From Taudactylus pleione (taxonomy: Eukaryota; Chordata; Amphibia; Anura; Myobatrachidae), in NCBI GenBank assembly GCA_031769625.1, contig JAUIMM010000088.1:7877501-7941500 (forward strand): a DNA stretch of 64,000 bases, read 5' to 3'. Under the pieces are notes generated by a model. It searched no databases and was not told the DNA's origin. It saw only the letters and a program-made list of their open reading frames with translations. This document shows, piece after piece, positions 21,503 to 33,828 of this stretch (positions within the stretch are counted from its first letter, which is position 1; every line of letters begins with the position of its first letter). The translations under genes were made by a program, and so were the position numbers.

Positions 21503-21902
21503 AGCTGGCCATACACGCTACAATTATCGGGGCGATCTACCCGATATCCACGGATCGCCCCGATAGTTGTAGTGTGTGGGGGGGTGACTGAGGGTTAAAT
21601 ATTGCTCAGTCTGGCATGCCGGATTGTCCAGCATGCCCGTCCGATGCAATATTTACTGGTAAACTGTCAGCCGCATCGGGCAGTGTATGCCCAGCCGTGG
21701 ATACAGACAGACATTTCCTGTGTTCCTTCCCATGGAAGGAACAGGGAAATGTCTCCTCCCCCGGGGGCGGAGCGCAGATGTCGGCTAATACACTATGAGA
21801 GAAATCTCACAGTGTATGCCGCGGACATCTGCGGCTGGCAGGCTGCCAGATAAGATGTCTGTCGGTCTGACAGACATTTTATCTGGCCGTGTATGCCCAG
21901 CT
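21503..21902. mobile_element. PIF/Harbinger-like MITE, TSD TAA
   Basis: Begins AGCTGGCCATACACGC and ends CCGTGTATGCCCAGCT. TAA flanks at 21500-21502 and 21903-21905. The interior contains further inverted pairs (TATCGGGGCGATC/GATCGCCCCGATA, GCCAGATAAGATGTCTGTC with its complement). Confidence 0.88.
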
Positions 21903-22828
21903 TAATAAATGTGATTGTTCACAAACTTCACCTGGTCCCAATATATTTTTGGGTAATTATCTGGTTTAATTATTTCCATTTAATTGGTTATTATGAACAT
22001 CTAACAGTAATGAGCGCTGTATAGAATTCACTTCTATTTTTTGTGTACCTACAGAGTATTTGCAATGGTGTTTGTTTATAGTACAGGGAATAGCTGGAGG
22101 CATACACTGGGCTCAATCCTATTGTGTGCGAGTAGGGTTCTGCGAGCCGTTCTCACAGCAAACTTGCGTTGCGTGATGGTCTCTGTAAGTCTAGAGTGAG
22201 GCTCAGTGCACTGTAGCATAAGCTCCTAAGCCTACACCAAACTGCAACTCCCGGCACCACGTGGTTAACCATCCTCCACCTCTCCTGGTGCCGGTTCAAT
22301 AAATTGTATGAACAGGGACGTGTTTTTGTCTGCATTTGCTCCAGGTGCTGTGCAGTAGTGTAGTGGTTGTGAATGAGGAGGCAGAGAGAGAGTAGTGATA
22401 TCCGTATACAGAGGGTAAATCAGCAATAACAAAGACCCCTCAGGTTTACTGATCTCTGTCATCAGGTAGGTGGTGTTGTGCGGTACTCCAGCTGCCCCTA
22501 AGGGGGCGACATTCAGCAATTTAGGGGAGCCAAAATGAAATTATATCTTGGTCCCTCCCCAACCTAAAAACGTTGTGGCACCCCTGACTGTACATTCATT
22601 CTAGTTGCAATGACAACATTTTGAAGGCAAAAGTACTGATCTTTTCCAGAGCAGATAAGGATGAAATATTTGTCAAAACATTTATTTTTAAAGAATTAAA
22701 TTACAGCAGTAGAAATATCTTTTTTTTTAAATCTTACAATCATATCTAAGTGACAGAGCTTCTGTGGTCCAAAGATGAGCTTAAATTGCTTCCTTCTCCA
22801 TGAGAACTTATGATTCAAGAGTACATAT

Positions 22829-23414
22829 GGGGCCTGATTCAGAGCCGGACGCTATTAGCGCTCGCTCGTTCAGAAAAAGGGGGTGGCTATTCAAATGAAC
22901 CGTTCGCTCTTTGCGGTCTGTTGACGCCTCTATGCCTGAACGAGCGAACAAAACATGCGGTCGTTTATTTGAAAAATACGCCCCCTGGCCGCTCGCATCA
23001 TACGTCATGTCCGCTATTTATTAGATTAATCGAGTACATCGATCAGCGTATGAACTGCTCGCTATTCTTTTGGCTGGTTTTTCCTACCACTATATTGCGA
23101 GCAGTTCTGACTATAAAACAACCAAGTGACGTGCTCAATGACGCTGCTGTATTAATTATGCACACCCATAAAACGCCCGTTTTGACCTTTAAGCACGCCT
23201 GCGTTCTGAATTCAAGCACCTTCCCCTGTTACCACCCACATACGCCTCCTCCTGTCACTCAAAATAGCAGGCATTCGCTATATAGTGAGCAAACGATTTT
23301 CGGCCGGACTGACTGGTTCGCGCATGCGTATTACAAACCGTACGCATGTGCAGATGGGCGAACATCGCTCGGAACTAGTGTACGGCCGCTTACGACCGGC
23401 TCTGAATGAGGTCC
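22829..23414. mobile_element. MITE of the GGCCTGATTCAGAGCC family
   Basis: Starts GGGGCCTGATTCAGAGCCGG and ends ACCGGCTCTGAATGAGGTCC, an imperfect terminal inverted repeat shared with 20757-21278. The TSD is unclear; TA lies at both sides. The 199-codon open frame inside has no recognisable domain and I treat it as chance. Confidence 0.7.
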
Positions 23415-23420
23415 ATAGAG

Positions 23421-23612
23421 CAGACTCGGTCCTCAGGACCCCAAACCGGTCACGTTTTCCAGGTCACCTAGCAGGTGCACAGGTGTATTCATTACTAACT
23501 GACACATTTTAAAAGTTCCACAGCTGGATATAATTATTTCACTTGTGATTCTGTGAGGAGACCTGGAACACATGCCTTGTTTGGGGTCCTGAGGACCGAG
23601 TTTGAGAACCTG
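23421..23612. mobile_element. hAT-like MITE
   Basis: Begins CAGACTCGGTCCTCAGGACC and ends GGACCGAGTTTGAGAACCTG. The arms are inverted over about 25 bp. It resembles the elements at 1042-1226 and 50878-51070. The flanking 8-mers (CCATAGAG / TGATATAG) match only in part, so the TSD is decayed. Confidence 0.75.
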
Positions 23613-24173
23613 TGATATAGACCATTTACCCAGTTATGTTGAATATTTAATGCTGCGCCCATAGCAGAGTGAAGACTGGAGAGAATTGCAGAGCAATGTA
23701 AATCAAATAACAATTTTATTGACTTGGTTCATACAGAAAACTGGTTTACAGATGTTCAAGCAAAAACCTGTCATTTCCTTCAGACATTATCAGATTCATC
23801 TTGTCTGGCACAGGTGGGTCAACTAAAAGAATGTAAAGACCAAAATGGGTCTCAGTCTGTGCTAGGATTATACACATCAGAAAAAAGATGTTAGATCAAA
23901 TATTTATATACTTGTGAAGTTGCTCATGGATTTATTAATCTTTTTGTGATCATCTCTTCTCATGTACCCCAGTGTTAGCTCATTTAATCCAAACGTGTGT
24001 CAGCTGCTTTCCTAGGAGTTTTATGGCTATATACTTGGCGACTACCTCACCTTTAAAAAGCAATGTGCAGGTGAGCATTAAGCCAGGAGGCATATTTAAA
24101 GTTTGATTCTGATATGGTAAAAGCTACCAAGTTTATGATTTGGAGTGTGTGTGTGTATAGTATATATATATAT
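23613..24173. other. Intergenic DNA, nothing recognised
   Basis: AT-rich sequence ending in a short (TA)n. No feature supported. Confidence 0.4.
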
Positions 24174-25530
24174 ATATACTAGCTGAGATACCCGGCGTTG
24201 CCCGGGTCGAAGTCTGGACCCTGAAATACACCTGCAGCCTTCATTTGTTTACATTGTCATCGCCTATAACCCCATTCCATTGCTACTGAAAAGTACCCCA
24301 CTGTTTGCTAACATGCATGCAGTGACGTAACTGCCGTGGGTGCAAGGAGTGCGGCTGCTATGGTGCCAAAGCTGCCTCTGTGGGCTGCCGCTCCCCCTGC
24401 ACCCAGTCACACAGACAAGGTGGGCCAGTCCAGTCAGGGCTGCCGAGGGGGGCCCTAGTGTCAGCGATGTTCATTTGGTGCCGGCTCGCCACCGAATTAC
24501 AGCTGTAGACATGTAGAGACAGCGCCACAGTTCATGGGGAAATCAGAGCTCGCCTTCTGGCAGCCAATCAGCAGTGGCTGCCGGTCCTCAAGCTCTGATT
24601 GGCTTGCGACCGGCACCAGATTCAAATTGCGTCAGCAGTGTCTGTCCATGTCTGCCACTGCCTGCCGGTGCGCCAGCTGTAATTAGCTTGAGGCTCGGTA
24701 CCAAATGCACACCTGCTGGCTGCAGATGGCACACAGGGGGAGGTGAGAGGCTGCTGGAGGGACACACTGGGAGTTGAGTTGCTGGAGGGGGACCATAATG
24801 TGTAAGGGGCATTACTGTGTGGCATAAGGTTATTAGGGGCTCTACTATGGTGTGGAATAATGTGTTATATGTGGCACTACTACTATGTAGCATAATCTGC
24901 AAAGGGCATTACTGTGAGATATAATGTGTAAGGGGCATTACTGTGTGTCATCATGTACAAGGGGCACTACAACTCTGTGGCATAATGTCTATAAGGGGTA
25001 CTACTGTGTGGCATAACCTGAATTGGCTCTGTGTGGCATAGCATGAATGGGCTCTGTGTGGGGGCAAATGTATGTTTTTTTTTTTACCTCTGGAGTTCTT
25101 TTAAGATCTTGCTATATGGCTCATAAAGTTCTGGTTATGCCTTGGCATGCAAACACAGAGGGCTGACTAATATATATGGTCTCTTTAAAAAAGGACTAAC
25201 TCTGGATTTAATATGAACTTGGATGAGTCATAAAATTTGCACAGACTGCGAGGGTAAAAGGATACTTTTGTAGCTTTCACACAGGTTTTTGTCAGACTGC
25301 TAATTTCCACTGGAGCCAGCCCCAGAACCTTGTAATTTAAGAATGTCCCAATTTTTAGGGATTGTATGACAGTGTGTGGCCCTGATAAAGTTCAAACCTA
25401 GGCAAAAACCTAATCTTGGTCAAACTACACCACCATGCCAAATGTGGTGGAGCTAGGTCCAAAACTCTGGCTGTTCATAAAGGACAAACAGACAGACTCG
25501 CTTTCTCACTTATTTTATAGCTATATATGT
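24174..25530. repeat. ACTAGCTGAGATACCCGGCG dispersed repeat, class unassigned
   Basis: Starts after (TA)n with ACTAGCTGAGATACCCGGCG and TTGCCCGGG, and appears to end with ACAAACAGACAGACTCGC followed by TA-rich DNA. This head and tail occur in dispersed repeats of many animals. I do not know the superfamily for certain. A second copy head lies at 46048, and a degraded related tail may lie at 26990-27130. The middle has minisatellite-like AAGGGGCATTACTGTGTGGC units (24800-25060). Confidence 0.6.
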
Positions 25531-25573
25531 ACCTGTAATTAAATAAATATATATCTGTATATTTATCTTTCAA

Positions 25574-25574
<1 letters not shown>

Positions 25575-25616
<42 letters not shown>
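25575..25616. repeat. (TA)n microsatellite
   Basis: About 42 bp of alternating AT just beyond the dispersed repeat. Confidence 0.9.
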
Positions 25617-25623
<7 letters not shown>

Positions 25624-27240
25624 CTATCTCAATTAAGCAATAAAAACTGCTAAGGACACACTTTAAAATGTGAGTAACGTACAGGAATTTATATAAAATA
25701 ATAACTCCTGCAGAAACACTGACACAAACACAGGTAGAATTACACAGTACACTGAGAATTCTGGCATATTACCCCAAGACACATCAGCAGCATGTGAGTG
25801 TAACAGGAGCGGCAGGTCCAGAGAGATGATTTTGAGGAAACTGCGCAGCAGCAGCTGCCAAAAAGGATTCTCTCTCCCAGAGAATAACCTCCTCTAAATC
25901 CTCCCTCTACTGATATAATGCTGTAGGGGCTTACCTCAAGGTGGACCACACCTTCCTTTGGTTGCCCTCTAGTCTTACCTCCATAGATGGAACCTCCTTA
26001 CCAGAGGATCTCCCCAGTCATGTTAAGCCCCTTTCCCACCATCATCAGCCTGTGCTCTCAGTGCAAGCACTGAGTTGAACACCTTTGCACCCTAATGTAA
26101 TAAATAAAATTTAAAATATCCTACACATAAGAGAAAACTGTGCTCTACTCCATGCGCATAAAATTAAATACCGAAGTCCTTCCAAGGGAAGGACAGAGGG
26201 GGGTTGAGTCAGACAGCAACAAGTCTGTAGTGATGTTGTGTCTTATTCCAGCACTAGCACTCTCTATACTGCAAGGTATTGCAGTGTCCTCCAATATGGT
26301 TAAAAGATTTTAGTTGCTTGACCACTAACATATTGTGTTACTGTATGTCCACAACACAGAAGGATTTCATCGTCGTCATACATTATCATACATGTACTAA
26401 TCCTGTCACTTATATAAGCTGTATTTGAAAAGTGACAGGAGCTGATTGATTGGTACTTTATCTCTGTCCACGTTATATATCTCTCTCCAAGGTTTAGTAC
26501 ATCTACCCCAATGTCTTGTGATATTTATTTACGACAGACTTACTGTACATGCAGATTGTGATATGGTAATGGAAAGGATTTCAGTTGTTGTCACAGATTA
26601 AACCTAAACTATCTTACATGTCCTCCTTCCTGTTCTAACCAATCTGATTTGTTGCCCTACTAGCACTTAAATATTACTCAGGTATAATAAATTAACTTTA
26701 ACAAATGTATATCCTGGGCCACAACATTATCATGTTGTTTTGAGTGCAGGACTAATAAACTAGCCCCATATTTTTATCAAGAAATAACATTGTACTCTTA
26801 AAACTCAGTACTATTATATTTCATCCCATACTCCAAATAGACACTCCAACACTCTGCACCCCAGAAAGAGAAGGCTCTATTCGAATCCCTTTTCATCAAA
26901 GCAACACAGATGGTTACAATCACTAGTTGCATGACTCTAGTTACAGTTATTATTAATAATGTCAGTTACAGTAATTTAAAAACTAGATTTTGATAACATG
27001 TATTACGGACTTGCCAAATAGAAAGTTGTCGCAAAAACTACTGAACTGATTTTTATGAACAAGGCATCATTTTGTAGTGGAAAAGTCTAGAATCACCTGC
27101 TCTTTGTTTCATCTCGATCCGTCAAGTTAAAGCTGAGCAATAACTACAACAAAAACAAAATGTATTTCATCAATGCAAGAGATAGGTGTGGCATCATGTG
27201 GATGGCCGGTAAGGGGTGGGGGAGAGGTGCTTTGGGCCCA
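25617..27240. other. Intergenic DNA, little recognised
   Basis: AT-rich sequence. A stretch near 26990-27130 (ACTGAACTGATTTTTATGAAC, TCATCTCGATCCGTCAAGTT) looks like a decayed part of the ACTAGCTGAGATACCCGGCG repeat family. No gene supported. Confidence 0.35.
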
Positions 27241-27248
27241 AGGTCACT

Positions 27249-28172
27249 TGAATAAGATAGGCTACATAGCAGTCTGTGCACAGGGCACACAGTGACATTG
27301 GTGTGAGTGGTGGGTGAATAGGATAGGCTACATAGCAGTCTGTGCACAGGGCACACAGTGACATTGGTGTGAGTGGTGGGTGAATAGGATAGGCTACATA
27401 GCAGTCTGTGCACAGGGCACACAGTGACATTGGTGTGAGTGGTGGGTGAATAGGATAGGCTACATAGCAGTCTGTGCACGGGGCACACAGTGACATTGGT
27501 GTGAGTGATGGGTGAATAGGATAGGCTACATAGCAGTCTGTGCACAGGGCACACAGTGACATTGGTGTGAGTGATGGGTGAATAGTATAGACTACATAGC
27601 AGTCTGTGCACAGGGCACACAGTGACATTGGTGTGAGTGGTGGGTGAATAGGATAGGCTACATAGCAGTCTGTGCACAGGGCACACAGTGACATTGGTGT
27701 GAGTGATGGGTGAATAGGATAGGCTACATAGCAGTCTGTGCACAGGGCACACAGTGACATTGGTGTGAGTGATGGGTGAATAGGATAGACTACATAGCAG
27801 TCTGTGTACAGGACACACAGTGACATTGGTGTGAGTGGTGGGTGATTAGGATAGGCTACATAGCAGTCTGTGCACAGGGCACACAGTGACATTGGTGTGA
27901 GTGGTGGGTGAATAGGACAGGCTACATAGCAGTCTGTGCACAGGGCACACAGTGACATTGGTGTGAGTGGTGGGTGAATAGGATAGGCTACATAGCAGTC
28001 TGTGCACAGGGCACACAGTGACATTGGTGTGAGTGGTGGGTGTATAGGATAGGCTACATAGTCTGTGCACAGGGTCACAGTGACATTGGTGTGAGTGGTG
28101 GGTGTATAGGATAGGCTACATAGCAGTCTGTGCACAGGGCACACAGTGACATTGGTGTGAGTGGTGGGTGAA
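27249..28172. repeat. 66-bp minisatellite, about 14 units
   Basis: Unit of 66 bp containing GGCTACATAGCAGTCTGTGC, ACAGGGCACACAGTGACATT and GGTGTGAGTGGTGGGTGAAT. Units differ by a few substitutions; one near 28055-28080 has a 4-bp deletion and a 1-bp deletion. Because 66 is a multiple of 3, several frames stay open (up to 330 codons on the minus strand), giving a 22-residue Cys/Leu/Thr-rich repeat. No promoter, signal or homology suggests a real protein. Confidence 0.95.
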
Positions 28173-29626
28173 GTCACTGCTGCCACCAGTCTGTATAGCG
28201 CTGCTGGTCACATGGGCCACTCCCACAACAGGGCACCTATGCAAAGTAATACAACTAGAACACCTCAAATAAAAAATGTTGGCAGAAGCGATTTCAGCCA
28301 CAAGCAACAGTTAGTTACAATAAAATAAATTTTAATTGTAATGAGAATAAAAGTGAAAAATGCATGACTCAACACAGCTAGTTAAACAATTGGAAAAGCA
28401 CAGTTCATTAGCTACCTATCAATAACTTGCTAAAAGTTAATACTTGCCTTGATTGCAAATAACCCCTATGAAAAAATGTAAAAACACACTAACACTAAAA
28501 TAAAGAAGCATATCATTGTTGTTTATTCAAGGAATGAAAAAAATCAGAATATAAGGATACAAAAAGATTAATTCATTTTGCAAATTTGCAGCCAGTAATT
28601 ATACAGTTTTTGTTATGAAGTATTCAGTGCAATATTGTAGGTCTCTAGGCATAGGATATTCCCCCATACAGTACATATATCCTGACATTTTGGTTACCAT
28701 TGCCCAGGCTTCAAAGTAGTTTCTTACAATAAACTTTATTAGAATCTAAACTGAACACTGACGTGTGATTTAGCTCAGGGCTGTGTCATTCTGAACAGTG
28801 AAGTCCTAACAAGCCAGATTTGAGGAATACCTTGATTAATCACAAGTGTGCAAGAGTGTCAAATAAGTAATTTTGATTAATCAGGCATATCCATAAAATA
28901 ATAAGCACAAAATCAAAGCCCTACGTTGTTCAGCCTTATTCTAGCACCAAATAACTCCACATGAATACAGAAACAATAGTACATTACTATTAAACAGCCT
29001 GATAACTGGTGCATGATTGTCAATGTAATATACAGTACAGAGATAATAACTGTGTATGAAAAAACTTCCTTTATTCATCTCATGAAAAAACACAATGGCT
29101 GTAAACATTCAAATGGTTAACACACATGTGCAGATCTCTTGCTATCATTTAGCTCATATTTGAATGTCTGGATGACTCTTGTATTAGGGGGAGAACTTCT
29201 ATAGAGCATGCAACTCTCTCAGAAGGTGGGTGCGAAAAGGCTGCAATAATGCAAATCAGTGGACAAAGGGGGTCACTGTATTTTTTTTTTTTTTTTTTGC
29301 AAATGGAAAAAATACTGCCTGCGTTTGCACTAGTATACAATGGGATTTAATGCTGCCATAGCAATATTCTCTTCCCAACTCTAAATCTTCCCCAAATTTG
29401 AAATGTGCACCCCCTGCAGCGTAACACAATTTAGACAGCCCATTTCTTGGTTCAAATGGCATCATCAAGTCGCTCCCACATGTTTCTGAGAAACTGACAA
29501 GAAAATTGGGGAACTATGAATTAATTTTACCATAAGGCTTAGGTGGGGCTTTGCATAAGGCAGCACTGTTCAGTGGGCAGCTAATAAGTTGCATTATGTT
29601 TCTTTCCTCTTAAGTTGCTACCTAGT
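28173..29626. other. Intergenic DNA 3' of the keratin gene
   Basis: AT-rich, with an 18-nt T run near 29281. No second keratin exon, RNA gene or clear element was seen. Confidence 0.4.
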
Positions 29627-29632
29627 TTTATT
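29627..29632 (-). terminator. Probable poly(A) signal of the keratin gene
   Basis: Reverse complement reads AATAAA, about 290 nt downstream of the keratin stop codon. It is a reasonable 3'-UTR length for a keratin. It is the first AATAAA I found downstream of the stop; use is inferred. Confidence 0.55.
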
Positions 29633-29922
29633 TGTTTCCTTCAATTTAATATTTTGTAGTCTAAATAATAAAGTAAATGATTGTATGTGAGCAGGGCAAA
29701 GCTAAACTGCAATCTGGCTCTATCTCCTGGAGATGTTTGGATCTATATAACTGTGGTAACAATTTAGATTTGTGCTAATAGAGGCATTTAGAAATAAGCC
29801 CTACAGATACTTGAACATAAAAGTAGAATTGCTAATACAGAATGATCTGACAGTAAAGTCATACATCTTTGTAAGCAGGAGGTACATTTAAGGGGTGTTA
29901 TAAACGTGAAAGCCTCTCAGAT

Positions 29923-30176
29923 TTAACTTCTGTAGCTTAATTGGCTGGACACAAATCTAGCACCGCCACCGCCACCACCCCCACCACCGGATGACATGCC
30001 ATATCCTGAGGAGCTGGATGAGCTATATCCGCCACCTCCCCCAGAGAAGAAGCCTCCGGCAGACCCTCCTCCTCCTCCTCCTCCTCCTCCTCCAGAGCTA
30101 AAGCTGTAGCTTCCGCCTGCTCCTCCTCCACCACCTCCTCCTCCTCCGCCCAGGGATGTCTTTCCACTGATCACAG
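29923..30176 (-). other. Keratin exon 9 (coding part): tail domain
   Basis: Acceptor AG precedes 30176. It encodes VISGKTSL, then glycine runs broken by serine and tyrosine, and ends QLSYRS and TAA at 29925-29923. The plus-strand CCTCCTCCT composition makes the glycine runs prone to length change. Confidence 0.93.
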
Positions 30177-33100
30177 CTGTTAAAACCAGAAGTGTTAAAT
30201 AATTAGGGAAGAACGTACACAAATGTAAACTCCTGAAAAGAATGCACATATACACAGGGAATTCTCATGTCATTGCATATAATGTGTGAGTTCTGATGTC
30301 ATCACTTCAGTGCTCTCTTGGAGAACTTGTCTATTGCAGGGAATAATTCACCCCCTAGTGTAAATAATTACAGATATTAGAAGTCACTTTGGACTTCTGT
30401 CACCTGTATAAAAGAACTACAGTGCCTTTCCTAAAAGCACAGATTGCTAAAGGCACTTCTTCTAATATCTTCATAACTTACAGTAGGAAGGCCATTGTGT
30501 AATATATCATTTTATTATACTTCTAGAACATGCACACATTGCCAAACGTAAATGGAGGTAATTTCTTATTTGAGTAATCAGAAATATATTGGTGAAATTG
30601 AGACAAGAAATTATTGTATATCGTCTCTCTTGCAATTTTCCATAGCACATATTTAGGTAACTCATTGCTATTCCGTACTCTCATGTTTAGTTTTTAGTGC
30701 TCTACCTTATATACACAGGGGCTCATGCTGAGTTGGATGCTATTGCAGTCAAAAAGACCTGAAAAAAATCTACACCCATATTCTGAGTCATAGGCATCTC
30801 AAGATACATTCAGCTCTGCAGTAATCGCAGAGCCGTAACTAAGGATCGCGGCACCCGATGCAGGCCACCCCCCTCCATATGATGTCACACGGAGGGGGCG
30901 GGCTTACAAACACCGATAATTACAGCAATGCCCGGAGCATTCTAAGGATAATACAGGAGGCCTTTTATCATGTTGGGGCCACTGAAAACAGATCACATTT
31001 CAAACTGCTTTGAAATTTTCAAATGTATTACAGAAACCCCCAATACTTACAGATGCTGACATTGCTGTCTGTAGTCAACCTGAAATTTTGAGAAAAAAAA
31101 AAAAATCAGTTCTAAGACAGAATGAAGAGATTAATAAGTAAATTATTTGATTTATGTAGATTTAGGTGTACATGTTATTGTCATATTAGGGTGGAAGGTT
31201 GGATACAATGGGCCTGATTCAGTGATGTACGGATTTGCAGAGCCGTCCATTTCAGATGCAAATGTAGAAGGAGGTGTCTGACAGCACTTTGCTGCATTTG
31301 CGATCCCAGCACTGTGACCGCAGCCTGACCGGGTGCTGGTCACATAAGAGGCCAGGAATCTGCGTCCCTCTTGGAAAACAAGGACGTCACGCCCCCCGTT
31401 TTCAAGGACTGTGACCAGGCACACCCCAAACCCCGCAGCATGTCAATCAGTTTATTTTACTAGAGCTGATGGGTAGGAAATGAAAGAGTACATTTGTGAC
31501 AAGGTCATTTTCACTTATACAGTTAGTTCAGTCAGAAGCGTTACTAGACATTTGTGTGACCCATGCCAAAATTATACCATTTTGGCATGGGTCACACCAT
31601 CCAATACATGGTACCATCAATACATTAAAAACACTTATAGATAGATGTGCACATTTCCACATGGCAAAGAGCCCCCCAGCTGCGGACCCTGTAACAGCTT
31701 GGGGGTGTTCTAACCAGGGGCGTAGGGAGGGCAGTTCTAGTGGAGCGCAAGCTCCAGGCACCGAAGGTGTCCAGAGGTGCCACACGCTGTGTACCCGGCA
31801 GCTGTCTATGCTGACAGCCTGCCAGGTGCCAGCATTGAACTGTGAACGCTGGCCTCTGAAGTGATTGGAGGCTAAGGAAGCCAGCGTTCCCAGTGATGCC
31901 ACCCACACTCTGAGGAACCTGCACGGCCGCGCCTGCTGGATCTAGTTAGATCCAGTCAGGGCAGCCGCGGCAACGACAGCCTGGACGATGGCAACGATGG
32001 AACAGGTAATTACTGGGGGTGGGGGAAGGGGGCAGGACTACAGGGGGGGAAAGAACTACATGGGCACTACTTTAAGGGGCACCACCACAGGGGGCACTGC
32101 ATATGGGCACCACTACAAGGGGCACTGCATATGGGCACCACTACAGGGGGCAATGCATATGGGCACCATTACAGGGGGCACTGCATATGGGCACTACTAC
32201 AGGGGACACAGCATGGGGAGGCACTACTTTAAGGGGCAGAACTACAAGGACCCTACTTTAAGGGGCACAACTACAGGGGGCACTGTATATGGGCACCACA
32301 ACAGGGGGCATTGCATATGGGCACCACTACAGGGGGCACTGCATATGAGCACTATTACAGGGGGCACTGTAAAAAGGGGGCACTATTTTAAGGGGCAGAA
32401 CTACAGGGGCACTACTTTAAGGGGTACAACTACTGGGGGTGCTGCATATAGTGGGCACTGCATATGGGCACCACTACAGGGGCACTGCATATGGGCACCA
32501 CTACAGGGGGCATTCCATGTAGGCTCAACTACAGGGGGCACTGCATATAGGCACCACAACAGGGGGCATTGCATATGGGCACTACTACAGGGGGCACTGC
32601 ATATGGGCACCACTACAGGGGGCTGCCCCTAATCTTTATTTTTACTTCTCTTTACTTTAATCCCATATGGACTCGCCTCGTCCCTGAAACACTTGAGGGC
32701 GGGGTGGTGTCATAGCACACACATTGCTATGGACACCCTGGCTACACGCTACTCCTCTGCTTCTACCTTTATTATACTACATTACTGTAATCAGGGGCGG
32801 ATTGGGATGGAAAACCAGCTTGGAACATTTCTGGAAGCAGTCCTGATGGAGGCGGAGTCTGAGGGGGTGGGGTTTGTTTAATCGGCAGGATTGAGCTTCA
32901 TAGGGCCGAACAAATAGCAAGTGGATGGGAGGCACTCTGGGTGGCTCAAATAAATACAATAGAGCAAAATTATATCGGGCTCTACTGTATTCATTTAAAC
33001 CACGTAGAGTGCCGCCCATCCACTTGCTATGTGTGTCTAAAATATATTATTATTATTATTATTATCATTTATTTATATGGCGCCACAAGTGTTCCGCAGC

Positions 33101-33254
33101 GCCTTACAAAGCACATGAATAACTAAGTAACTAGTGACTTACAATACAAAGCAGGACATGGACACGTATAATAAACATTGCTATATTAGCGACCTTTACG
33201 CCCACATAAGCAGCCGAGTGTTGGTTGCCCTAGTGGGGAGTAAGAGATAAATAA

Positions 33255-33298
<44 letters not shown>

Positions 33299-33528
33299 AC
33301 AAGAAAGACCGGCACTCACTGTGTGATGAATCGTGTTGCTGAGGTGCACACCATGAGGTTAAACACCCCTCCACATAGATCCACAAAAAAGCGGCATTCT
33401 CAGACTGTAATGTGCAAAAGATATACTTTACTGCATCAACGTTTCAGGGTCCTGAAGACGGGGGTTGGACCCCGAAACGTTGATGCAGTAAAGTATATCT
33501 TTTGCACATTACAGTCTAAATATGTATG

Positions 33529-33566
<38 letters not shown>

Positions 33567-33604
33567 CATATTTATATAGATATAGTCATATATATATATA
33601 TATA

Positions 33605-33649
<45 letters not shown>

Positions 33650-33775
33650 GCACCCGCACTCCCGCACCATGTTGTCCTGAGGAAGGGGTGGATCACCTCG
33701 AAACGTTGACTATTAAATCCCTCTGGTGAGGGTATTGGATTTACTGAGACTCTGAGTGCCGCCTGACTTTTGTTA

Positions 33776-33828
<53 letters not shown>

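Noticed and set aside
22810..23409. 199-codon ORF
   Set aside because: It spans a MITE almost end to end and has no recognisable domain.
27194..28186. 330-codon minus-strand ORF
   Set aside because: It is a translation of the 66-bp minisatellite. Three frames are equally open in places, and there is no promoter, signal or homology.
31988..32632. 214-codon Gly/Thr-rich ORF
   Set aside because: It lies entirely in a G-rich minisatellite within keratin intron 7.
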